Assembly: GCA_902594405.1 (NCBI GenBank)
Contig: CACJMB010000003.1
Coordinates: forward strand, 62,001-126,000
DNA: 64,000 nt
Source of the DNA: an uncultured Pelagibacteraceae bacterium
GTDB lineage: Bacteria; Pseudomonadota; Alphaproteobacteria; Pelagibacterales; Pelagibacteraceae
Reading direction: 5' to 3'
This document shows, piece by piece, positions 8,920-16,714 of the stretch (position 1 is its first letter; each line of letters begins with the position of its first letter). A program made the translations under genes and the position numbers. The notes below the pieces were generated by a model. That model saw only the letters and a list, made by a program, of their open reading frames with translations. It did no database searches and was not told where the DNA came from.

Positions 8920-9096
8920 ATGCAAAAGTTTACAGTATTTTTAGGAACATTACTTGCAACTGCATTTCTAGTTGGCTTGGCTACTACTTTAACAAGATCA
9001 ACTATGATTGGTTTCCTAGATGTCTTGCCAGTTTATATATTGATGGCAATTGCAATTTTTATGATGGTGTACGAAGCCTTTTTTGACAAAAAATAA
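8920..9096 (+). CDS. Small two-helix membrane protein, function unknown
   Basis: 58-aa ORF whose ATG shares one base with the amidase stop region (stop ends 8919, ATG at 8920). It predicts two hydrophobic helices (residues ~5-24 and ~31-51) separated by a short loop containing 'TRSTMIGFLD', ending with a charged tail DKK. It is encoded in the same operon as the first TRAP transporter and amidase. Its coding nature is inferred from its tight spacing and membrane-protein composition. I recognise no family. Confidence 0.6.
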   Translation: MQKFTVFLGTLLATAFLVGLATTLTRSTMIGFLDVLPVYILMAIAIFMMVYEAFFDKK

Positions 9097-9143
9097 TTTT
9101 AATTAATCTCTAATTTACTACCTCAGATTGTAATACCATTAGC

Positions 9144-9172
9144 TTGAGCTATTTTTGTTATAGACTTAAACT
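9144..9172 (+). promoter_or_regulatory. Putative promoter of the second TRAP operon
   Basis: TTGAGC (9144-9149), 17-bp spacer, TAAACT (9167-9172). Its position relative to the gene start (about 52 bp from the -10 box to the ATG) is close to that of the candidate promoter of the first TRAP operon. Confidence 0.45.
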
Positions 9173-9180
9173 TTTATTTG

Positions 9181-9220
9181 TAATTAACTTGCGAAAGTTA
9201 ATTAACTTATATGAGGAGAG
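9181..9220 (+). promoter_or_regulatory. GNRA-capped leader hairpin and ribosome binding site of TRAP binding protein 2
   Basis: TAATTAACTT (9181-9190) pairs perfectly with AAGTTAATTA (9195-9204) around the tetraloop GCGA, a GNRA loop. The second arm is also half of the 14-bp palindrome AAGTTAATTAACTT (9195-9208), so two alternative pairings exist just before the strong site GAGGAGAG (9213-9220). It may tune translation or protect the 5' end. Confidence 0.5.
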
Positions 9221-9224
9221 ACTA

Positions 9225-10349
9225 ATGATTAAAGAAAAAAAATCATTGAAGGTTTCTAAATCACCTTCAAGACGTAAGTTCTTTAAAACTGCAGCTGCAA
9301 CTGGTGTTGCTGCTGTTGCTTTATCCGCTCCAGCTGTTGCCAAAGAAAGAGTTGAAGCTTCTATGGTAGCTACTTGGCCTAGAGATTTTCCAGGCCTAGG
9401 AACTGGTGCACAAAGACTTGCTCAAAGATTAAGCGATATGAGTGACGGTAGAATTCAAGTTACTTATTATGCTGCTAACGAAAGGGTAAAAGCATTTGAC
9501 TCATTTGACGAAGTTGCATCAGGTAACTCGCAAATGTATCACGGTGCTGATTACTACTGGGTTAAAAAACACCCTGCTTTTGGTTATTTTACTGCGGTTC
9601 CATTTGGTTTCACATATGCTGAAATGAATGCGTGGTTAAAATTTGCTGGTGGACAAGAACTTTGGGACGAATTAACAGATGATTTCGGAACTCAAAGTTT
9701 TGCAGCTGGTAATACTGGAGTGCAAATGGGTGGTTGGTTTAATAAGAAAATTAGATCAGCGAATGACTTTAAAGGTTTAAAAATGCGTATGCCTGGTTTA
9801 GGTGGACAAGTTCTTGGAAAACTTGGTGGTTCTCCAATTTCACTTCCTGGTGGACAAATTTATGAAAACCTTGTGTCTGGTGCAATTGACGCAACTGAAT
9901 GGGTAGGACCTTGGAACGATGAAGCTATGAAGTTCCAGGAAGCTGCTAAGTATTATTACTATCCAGGAATGCATGAACCAGGATCTACACTAGCTTGTGG
10001 AGTTAACAAATCTTGGTTTACTAGTTTGTCAAAATCAGATCAGTTAATTATTAAAACTGCATGTGATTGGGCTGACACAACTACAATGGCTGAATACAAT
10101 GCTAAAAACGGAGCTGCACTAGCACGATTAGTTAACGAAAGTGGAGTTAAACTAGAGAAGTTTAACGATAAAGTTTACGATGCTTTCGCTAAAGGTGCTG
10201 CTGAAGTTTTCGATGAAGTTCAACAACATAGTGCTCTTGCTAAGAAAGTACATGCTGCCTTTGTTAAAGGTCGTAAGGAAATTGGTGCTTGGACTAACTT
10301 GTCTGACGGGCCATATGTTGCTCAAAGAAATAGAGCATTAGGAGTATAA
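9225..10349 (+). CDS. TRAP transporter substrate-binding protein 2, DctP/TakP family, Tat-exported
   Basis: 374 aa from the ATG at 9225, which is preceded by GAGGAGAG at good spacing. The frame is open from 9144, but that extension would add 27 residues before a Tat signal and overlies the promoter. SRRKFFK is at 15-21; cleavage is likely after AVA at residue 39. The mature protein starts with 'VEASMVATWPRDFPG'. Arg188 in 'LKMRMPG' matches the family's carboxylate-binding arginine, and 'DATEWVGPWND' is a TakP-like ligand-site block. It probably binds a keto- or hydroxy-carboxylate. Its DctQ and DctM partners follow after a terminator-like hairpin. Confidence 0.92.
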   Translation: MIKEKKSLKVSKSPSRRKFFKTAAATGVAAVALSAPAVAKERVEASMVATWPRDFPGLGTGAQRLAQRLSDMSDGRIQVTYYAANERVKAFDSFDEVASGNSQMYHGADYYWVKKHPAFGYFTAVPFGFTYAEMNAWLKFAGGQELWDELTDDFGTQSFAAGNTGVQMGGWFNKKIRSANDFKGLKMRMPGLGGQVLGKLGGSPISLPGGQIYENLVSGAIDATEWVGPWNDEAMKFQEAAKYYYYPGMHEPGSTLACGVNKSWFTSLSKSDQLIIKTACDWADTTTMAEYNAKNGAALARLVNESGVKLEKFNDKVYDAFAKGAAEVFDEVQQHSALAKKVHAAFVKGRKEIGAWTNLSDGPYVAQRNRALGV

Positions 10350-10367
10350 TTAATTCTAATTATTACT

Positions 10368-10395
10368 AGAGGGCCCTTAAATGGGCCCTCTTTTT
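10368..10395 (+). terminator. Rho-independent terminator-like hairpin between dctP and dctQ (second system)
   Basis: AGAGGGCCC (10368-10376) pairs with GGGCCCTCT (10383-10391) around TTAAAT, followed by a T-rich stretch. It stands in the same place as the hairpins at 369-392 and 5598-5628, directly after a binding-protein gene and before its membrane subunits. Confidence 0.85.
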
Positions 10396-10419
10396 ATATA
10401 TCATTAAAAGATTTTTAAT

Positions 10420-11403
10420 ATGATGGCGAAAAATAACTTATCTATTTTAATAAGAATATTTAGTTATTCTATTTTAGCCTTAACATTAGTTTTTCTAATT
10501 AATAATGTTTTAACAGTTTGGTTTGATTGGCCAGGAGTTAAAAAGCTTTTTGCTCATTACGAATTATTTGGTTTTAAAAAATTAAATAAGCCTTTAGAGG
10601 GACTAGCAATAAACTTATCATATATTCAATTACTATTTTATTTTATATCTCTCATAGGAGTTATATTTTTTGTTTTGAAATCTATAAAACAAACATTACA
10701 GACAGACTCTGAGATCTTAACAAAAATTACAGCTTACGTTGTGAGATCTTCTTTCTGGGCTGTATTAATTGTTGGAGTAGCAGATTTTTTAATCTCATTT
10801 ATGGTTGTAGAGAAACTAGTTGAGCCAATTTTTGGTGAACAACTTAAAATTAATTTAGTAATACCTGCCTTTAGAATTACATATATACATTTTCCTTTAA
10901 TATTAGCTTCTTTTGTAATTGGTTATTTTACAAGATCTGTAGGGTTTATTTGGTTAGCAGTTTTAGTAGTTGGAAGTGAATTTTTAATTGTATTATCAAG
11001 ATTTATTTTTCAATATGAACAAGCATTCCAAGGTGACTTAGTTCGTTTTTGGTACGCAGCCCTTTATTTATTTGCAAGCGCTTATGCATTAATTCACGAG
11101 GGCCATGTAAGAGTTGATGTTCTTTATACTGGTTTTAGTGAGCGTAAAAAAGCATGGACTAATGCAATTGGGTCATTAATTCTAGGAATTCCTTTATGTT
11201 TGATTGTAATATTTTTAGGCATGGGGGGCAAAGCTAGTATCATCAATGGTCCTGTAATTTCATTTGAAATTACGCAGCAAGGTTCAAACGGATTATATTT
11301 ACTTTATCTAATGGCAGTTTATTTAGCTGTGTTTGCAGTAAGTATGTTAACTCAATTCACTAGCTACTTTATGAGTAGCAGTCATAAACTTTTGAAGAAT
11401 TAA
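10420..11403 (+). CDS. Enlarged TRAP small permease subunit, DctQ family
   Basis: 327 aa, well above the ~170-200 aa usual for DctQ. The C-terminal half (from ~residue 175) holds the recognisable DctQ region with 'IHEGHVRVDVLYTGFSERKKAW', equivalent to 'ATEAHVRGDVIYRLFS' in the first system. The N-terminal half adds about four extra hydrophobic segments (near residues 8-30, 62-86, 104-128, 150-170). It lies 3 bp before the large subunit gene. Whether the extra half is a degenerate second DctQ or an unrelated membrane module is not clear. Confidence 0.82.
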   Translation: MMAKNNLSILIRIFSYSILALTLVFLINNVLTVWFDWPGVKKLFAHYELFGFKKLNKPLEGLAINLSYIQLLFYFISLIGVIFFVLKSIKQTLQTDSEILTKITAYVVRSSFWAVLIVGVADFLISFMVVEKLVEPIFGEQLKINLVIPAFRITYIHFPLILASFVIGYFTRSVGFIWLAVLVVGSEFLIVLSRFIFQYEQAFQGDLVRFWYAALYLFASAYALIHEGHVRVDVLYTGFSERKKAWTNAIGSLILGIPLCLIVIFLGMGGKASIINGPVISFEITQQGSNGLYLLYLMAVYLAVFAVSMLTQFTSYFMSSSHKLLKN

Positions 11404-11406
11404 ATA

Positions 11407-14058
11407 ATGGAACATTTATTTTTAGCTTTACTTGTAATTATAATGATTGGAGCACTAGCTTCTGGTTTTCCAGTAGCTTTTGCATTACCTGGATCAGCAA
11501 TAATTTCAATCGGGCTTGCTGCTTTTTTTGGTTACTTATTTGCAGGAGATAGTAGTGCTTATTTTGCTGTTGATGGCCCCAAAGAATGGTTAACCGCCGG
11601 TATTACAAACTTTAGGAGTAACTACTGGGATGTAGAAACTGATACTTTAATTGCAATTCCTTTATTTATTTTCATGGGGATCATGCTGCAAAAATCAAAA
11701 ATTGCGGAAGATCTTTTAGTTACAATGGGGCAGTTGTTTGGACCTATCCCCGGAGGTTTAGGAATATCAGTAATTTTTGTTGGGGCGTTACTTGCAGCTA
11801 CCACGGGTATTGTTGGTGCAACAGTAATAGCAATGGGATTAATATCATTACCCACAATGCTTAATAATAAATACGATAAAAGTTTAGCAAGTGGTATTGT
11901 TTGTTCATCAGGAACTCTTGGGCAAATCATACCTCCTTCAATTGTATTAATTATTATAGCAGATCAATTAGCTAGCGCAGCAGACGTTGCAAATACTATG
12001 CGTCAGACTGATTACAAAATTTTAACTGGTGAATTTAATATGCCTGGAGAATTTAGAGTGGGATCTACCTCTGCAGGAGATATGTTTTTGGGGGCATTAT
12101 TACCTGGTTTAGTATTGGTTGGTTTATATATGATTTATGTATTTGTTTACGCAAGACTAAATCCCAAGGCAGCTCCTCCCGTTCCATTTAAAGGAAGTTT
12201 TGACTCAAAATTTTGGATTAAGGTTTTAATAGTAATTATTCCTCCCCTTGCTTTAATTTTTGCAGTTTTAGGATCTATACTTTTAGGTATTGCAACCGTT
12301 AATCAAGCCGGATCAATTGGAGCAATAGGTGCAACCATGATGGCTGGTTATCGTTTACATAAAGGTAAAAAAGATGCTTACTATCCAATTATAATTGCAA
12401 TTTTATCTGTTATTCCAATTTATATTTTGTCTAAAAATTATAATTTAAATATTAAGGCTGTAGAAACTAGAGATCTTACAGCAATTTTTATCACAGGATT
12501 TTTTACAATTACTTTTTTAATTGGAATTGTTTGGAGTTTTTGGAGAGCATACAAAATTGAGAATGTTTTAAGAGAGGTTGTTACAGAAACATGTGTAACA
12601 ACTTCAATGGTTTTTATAATTTTATTAGGTGCAGCAATGTTAACCTCTGGATTTAGAGCATTTGGAGGTGAAGAGCTAGTAAGAGATTTTCTTCAAGATT
12701 TGCCAGGGGGATTTTGGACACAGTTTATTGTTGTAATGGCAGTGATTTTTTTACTAGGTTTCTTTCTTGATTTTATAGAAATAGCCGTTGTTGTTGTTCC
12801 TATCATTGCTCCGATATTATTAGCTGAACCAGGAGCTAATGTAAGTGCAATTTGGCTTGGTGTAATGATTGGGGTGAATTTACAAACCTCCTTTTTAACA
12901 CCACCGTTTGGTTTTGCATTATTTTACTTAAAAGGTGTAGCTTCAAAACTTGTTACTACTTTAAATATCTGGAAAGGTGTTGTTCCATTCATTATTTTAC
13001 AATTAATAGGTCTTGGAATTGTTGGTTTCTATCCATCATTAGTAAACTATCTACCAGCAAGAACATATTTAACATCGAACGTCGCTCCACCGCCGATGAA
13101 TCCAAAGTTACAATATTGCTTACAAGAGTATAAATTTGCGATTTACAACACTGAAGAACAAAGAATTACTAATGCAATAAAAGACATGCAGAAATTAACT
13201 CCCGCAAATCTTCCAATGGATAAACTAGATATTTTTGAAGAGCATTTTGATAATGCGTTTGGGACTTTTGCTATTGTTAAAAAACTTCAAAAAACGGAGC
13301 AAGAATATGAATTATTTACAAAAGATTATAGGGACTTGCATTTCAATGTAAGAAAAATTGAGAAAAAAATTAGAAAAATAGACCAGAAAATTAAAAAAAC
13401 AAAAGCTGAAATTAGAAATTTAGATGATGATAATTTATCAGATAAAAATAAATTAGAATTAAAGATCGAGAATTACGAGTTAGAAATTAAAGAACTTCAA
13501 AATAAAGTTCCTGAAAATTGGAAAGCTAAAAATGGAGAGTTTGAAATATTGCACAAAGCAAAAAATACAAGAACTAAAAGATATAGAAAAAACGTTGATG
13601 AAGCTTATGAAACTTTGGATCAAATAGTAATGTTTATAAACGATAATGAAAAATTAAAAGAACTTTCACCAGAAATAAAAGAATTAAAATATAATATTGA
13701 TAATAAAAATTACGAAAACGCAATATCAATAATTGATAATCTTTTTGAAAAACTAGGAGAAATTTCTGGAACCGAAGAATTTGCAAATAAATTAGATGAC
13801 CTAATATCTGTTATAGATAATGATGAGGTAGATGAGCAAAAATTGTCTGAAGTAAGTTCAGAGACTTTTGATCTTTTTAATTTAGAAGTTTCATGGAGAG
13901 ATGATGCTAATAAGAATTTGATGCCTGAATTAATCAAATATAATGATGTTATTAAACATAATATTGGTCTTAGACTTCAAAACAGATTAACTAAAGAACA
14001 AGCTAAATTTGTTGCAAGGTGTAACTCAGTTCATAGAGATATATCTTTAAACTTTTAA
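11407..14058 (+). CDS. TRAP large permease subunit, DctM family, with C-terminal coiled-coil extension
   Basis: 883 aa. Residues ~1-555 form the DctM channel, with family blocks 'ATTGIVGATVIAMG', 'GTLGQIIPPSIVLIIIAD', 'FLLGFFLDFIEIAVVVVP' and 'NLQTSFLTPPFGFALFYL'; the membrane part also carries insertions relative to a ~430-450 aa DctM. From ~560 to 883 the protein becomes soluble and highly charged (Lys/Glu/Asp/Asn) with heptad-like segments such as 'KIEKKIRKIDQKIKKTKAEI', predicting coiled coils in the cytoplasm or periplasm. It pairs with the enlarged DctQ encoded 3 bp upstream. The role of the tail is unknown. Confidence 0.88.
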   Translation: MEHLFLALLVIIMIGALASGFPVAFALPGSAIISIGLAAFFGYLFAGDSSAYFAVDGPKEWLTAGITNFRSNYWDVETDTLIAIPLFIFMGIMLQKSKIAEDLLVTMGQLFGPIPGGLGISVIFVGALLAATTGIVGATVIAMGLISLPTMLNNKYDKSLASGIVCSSGTLGQIIPPSIVLIIIADQLASAADVANTMRQTDYKILTGEFNMPGEFRVGSTSAGDMFLGALLPGLVLVGLYMIYVFVYARLNPKAAPPVPFKGSFDSKFWIKVLIVIIPPLALIFAVLGSILLGIATVNQAGSIGAIGATMMAGYRLHKGKKDAYYPIIIAILSVIPIYILSKNYNLNIKAVETRDLTAIFITGFFTITFLIGIVWSFWRAYKIENVLREVVTETCVTTSMVFIILLGAAMLTSGFRAFGGEELVRDFLQDLPGGFWTQFIVVMAVIFLLGFFLDFIEIAVVVVPIIAPILLAEPGANVSAIWLGVMIGVNLQTSFLTPPFGFALFYLKGVASKLVTTLNIWKGVVPFIILQLIGLGIVGFYPSLVNYLPARTYLTSNVAPPPMNPKLQYCLQEYKFAIYNTEEQRITNAIKDMQKLTPANLPMDKLDIFEEHFDNAFGTFAIVKKLQKTEQEYELFTKDYRDLHFNVRKIEKKIRKIDQKIKKTKAEIRNLDDDNLSDKNKLELKIENYELEIKELQNKVPENWKAKNGEFEILHKAKNTRTKRYRKNVDEAYETLDQIVMFINDNEKLKELSPEIKELKYNIDNKNYENAISIIDNLFEKLGEISGTEEFANKLDDLISVIDNDEVDEQKLSEVSSETFDLFNLEVSWRDDANKNLMPELIKYNDVIKHNIGLRLQNRLTKEQAKFVARCNSVHRDISLNF

Positions 14059-14061
14059 TTA

Positions 14062-15300
14062 ATGGAAAATTATATTTTACCAAAAAAACAGGCTATTATT
14101 GTTTTTTTTGTATTTGCATTTGGTTATTTTTTATCATGTTTGTTGCGTGCAATTACTGCAACACTTTCTCCCGTATTAACCTCAGAATTTAATTTGTTAG
14201 CAGCTGATTTAGGATTGTTAGCTGGAGGTTATTTTTTAGGTTTTGCTTGTATGCAAATACCCCTTGGATATTTGTTAGATAAATATGGACCAAAAAAAAT
14301 TGTCTCTTCTTTTTTATTAATCGCATTAGTTGGAACAGGATCATTTGCTTTAGCTGAAAGTTTTTCTGGATTATTAGTTTCGCGAATTCTAATTGGTGTA
14401 GGTGTAAGTGCTTGTTTGATGGCTCCGTTAACGGGTTACAGAATATGGTATGCAGAAAATCAGCAACAAAGAGCAAACTCATGGATGCTAATGATTGCAT
14501 CATTAGGTTTTTTGTCATCCACATTGCCTGTACAACTTTTATTGCCTAGTTTTGGATGGAGATGGATATTTGGAGGTATCGCTATCTTAATTTTAATTAG
14601 TATTTTTTTAATGTTAGTTTTCATTCCAAAATGGAATTTAACTAAAAATAAAGAGTTGGAAGAGCCAGGTAATACTGGAACTTTATCTGAAGTTTGGAAA
14701 AATAGATTTTTTATAAGTGTAATTCCAATGGGTTTATTTAATTATGGGGGATTAATGGCTATACAAACTTTATGGGCTGGCCCATGGATGACTAGAGTTG
14801 CTGGTTATACACCACTTCAGAGCGCTACAGGATTATTTTGGATCAATGTAACTATGTTGATATCCTTTTTTTTGTGGGGTTATTTTTTACCAAAAATTTC
14901 AGCTATAGGTTTTACTGCAAAAAGAATACTTAAATTAGGTTTGCCAATTAGTTTTTCTGTAATGTTTGTGATTATATTGTTAGGTCCAAAAGCGGGTGCA
15001 TTCTACATAACTTTATTTATTTTAAGTTCAATTTTTTTATCAGTTACACAGCCAGCTGTGGGCCTTTCTTTTTCAGGTTATTCTGCTGGTAAAGCACTAA
15101 CTTCATTTAATTTATTAATATTTGCAGGAACATTCATAATGCAATGGCTAATGGGCTTAGTGATAGATATTGTTAAAGGCATGGGTCACACAGAAATATT
15201 TGCTTTTAAATCAGCTTTTTCAGTTTTCTTAATCTTAAGTATTATTTCTTATATATTTTTTTTAATATTAAATAGAAAAAAATATGAAAATAAAACGTAG
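14062..15300 (+). CDS. Major facilitator superfamily transporter
   Basis: 412 aa inner-membrane protein with about twelve hydrophobic segments. The MFS loop 2-3 motif is visible as 'GYLLDKYGPKK' around residue 70, and helix 4 contains 'RILIGVGVSACLMAPLTGYR'. It starts 3 bp after the TRAP dctM and overlaps the next hydrolase gene by 17 bp, so it may be part of the same transcript. The substrate cannot be deduced. Sugar-phosphate or organic-acid carriers are possible, since similar MFS proteins are annotated only generally. Confidence 0.85.
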   Translation: MENYILPKKQAIIVFFVFAFGYFLSCLLRAITATLSPVLTSEFNLLAADLGLLAGGYFLGFACMQIPLGYLLDKYGPKKIVSSFLLIALVGTGSFALAESFSGLLVSRILIGVGVSACLMAPLTGYRIWYAENQQQRANSWMLMIASLGFLSSTLPVQLLLPSFGWRWIFGGIAILILISIFLMLVFIPKWNLTKNKELEEPGNTGTLSEVWKNRFFISVIPMGLFNYGGLMAIQTLWAGPWMTRVAGYTPLQSATGLFWINVTMLISFFLWGYFLPKISAIGFTAKRILKLGLPISFSVMFVIILLGPKAGAFYITLFILSSIFLSVTQPAVGLSFSGYSAGKALTSFNLLIFAGTFIMQWLMGLVIDIVKGMGHTEIFAFKSAFSVFLILSIISYIFFLILNRKKYENKT

Positions 15301-16102
15301 GAATTTTTTTTTGGAATTATTTATTGGTATTGTTGCAATTTATTTAATTATATTAATTTTCTTATTCTTTTTTCAAAGAAATTTAATGTATCATCCTGAT
15401 GAGAATAATTATTCTGGAGATAATTTAGAAGTTAACATTGAAAAAGTTACCATCAAAACAACTGATAATATTAATCTTTTAGGCTGGTTTCATAATAAAA
15501 ATTTAAAAAGTTATAAAACAATAGTTTATTTTCACGGAAATGCAGGGACACTTGAAAACAGAATCCATAAGTTAAATCATTTTAAAGACATGGATGTTAA
15601 TTTTTTAATTATTGCATGGAGAGGGTTTAGCGGTAATAAAGGAAAACCAAGTGAGGAGGGTCTTTATACAGATGGTGTTAGTGCAATAAACTGGCTTAAA
15701 GAAAAAGGTCTAAATGAAGAAGATATAATTATTTATGGAGAGTCATTAGGAACTGGCATTGCCACTGAAATTACTCAGAATAAAAATTTTGCAGGATTAA
15801 TATTAGAAACGCCCTTCACATCAATGATAGAGGCTGCGAAAAATTTTTATCCATATATTCCAGTAGGTTTAATTTTAAAAGATAAGTATGAAAATAATGA
15901 AAAAATTAAAAATATTAATATTCCAGTATTAGTAATGCATGGTGAGGCTGACCAAATAGTTCCATTTTGGATGGGCAAAAAAATTTTTAATTTAGCAAGT
16001 GAACCCAAATATTCATATTTTACAAAATATGACGATCATATGATGGAATATGATGATAAACTTGTATTAGCTCTTAAATCATTTGTTGATAGTTTAAATT
16101 AA
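15284..16102 (+). CDS. Membrane-anchored alpha/beta hydrolase (BEM46/ABHD13-like)
   Basis: 272 aa. An N-terminal hydrophobic helix (residues ~9-29) would anchor it in the inner membrane, with the catalytic domain probably periplasmic. The oxyanion-region motif 'YFHGNAGTLENR', nucleophile elbow 'YGESLGTG', acid in 'MHGEADQIVPF' and a His in 'YDDHMMEY' form a complete Ser-Asp-His set. The family (BEM46/FAM108) includes serine hydrolases and thioesterases of largely unknown substrate. It overlaps the upstream MFS gene by 17 bp, suggesting co-translation. Confidence 0.82.
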   Translation: MKIKRRNFFLELFIGIVAIYLIILIFLFFFQRNLMYHPDENNYSGDNLEVNIEKVTIKTTDNINLLGWFHNKNLKSYKTIVYFHGNAGTLENRIHKLNHFKDMDVNFLIIAWRGFSGNKGKPSEEGLYTDGVSAINWLKEKGLNEEDIIIYGESLGTGIATEITQNKNFAGLILETPFTSMIEAAKNFYPYIPVGLILKDKYENNEKIKNINIPVLVMHGEADQIVPFWMGKKIFNLASEPKYSYFTKYDDHMMEYDDKLVLALKSFVDSLN

Positions 16103-16150
16103 GCCACAATCTAAACAAATATAACTCAAATTTTTTTTTTAAGTTACATT

Positions 16151-16714
16151 ATGAAAAATCTTTTCATATTTTTTATTATCTTGTTTTCTTTATGTAATTT
16201 ATCAAATGCTAAAGAAAATTTAGCATCTGTAGATAGCCTTTTTCATATTGATCAAATGAATTCACACGATGAAAATTTTGCATTATATTTTAAAACTCGC
16301 AAAAAAGCAGTCTTGGCTCGAGGAGAAAATTCAAATTATATTAATGATTTTCCAAAAGATCTTTATATTTATAACTATAATACAAAAGAGTCTTTTCCAT
16401 TAATCTCTTATGAATGGTTTCCCAAAACTGCAAAATATTTTTTGCAAGAGTATGATTTCCCAGTTTTCCCAGATGATTTTGCATATTATCTTTTAAAAGA
16501 TAACAAAACTCTGGTGATGATTAGTGCTGTAAAAAGTTTAAAAGCCAATTTTAAATTTGATATTGTTGAAAAAAAGTTAGAGCTTTATCCTGTAAATGGA
16601 AAATTTGATTTTATTATATCTTCTATAGCTAAAAATTGTGGACATTATGAATTTAGAGAAAATTATAAGTGTAGTTTTTATAAACCTTTAATTTCCAGTA
16701 CCTTAATTAATTAA
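16151..16714 (+). CDS. Secreted protein of unknown function
   Basis: 187 aa. Residues 1-20 form a classic Sec signal peptide with cleavage after SNA (20|21). The mature part is rich in Phe, Tyr, Lys and Asn and has two cysteines near the end ('KNCGHYEF', 'NYKCSFYKP') that could make a periplasmic disulfide. I recognise no domain. It follows the membrane-anchored hydrolase by 48 bp, and its 3' end overlaps the end of convergent ftsY by 8 bp. Confidence 0.7.
   Translation: MKNLFIFFIILFSLCNLSNAKENLASVDSLFHIDQMNSHDENFALYFKTRKKAVLARGENSNYINDFPKDLYIYNYNTKESFPLISYEWFPKTAKYFLQEYDFPVFPDDFAYYLLKDNKTLVMISAVKSLKANFKFDIVEKKLELYPVNGKFDFIISSIAKNCGHYEFRENYKCSFYKPLISSTLIN

Noticed and set aside
9144..9224. 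N-terminal extension of the second TRAP binding protein from 9144
   Set aside because: It would place 27 residues before a Tat signal and overlaps the promoter and leader hairpin; the ATG at 9225 has a strong ribosome site and matches the paralog's start.
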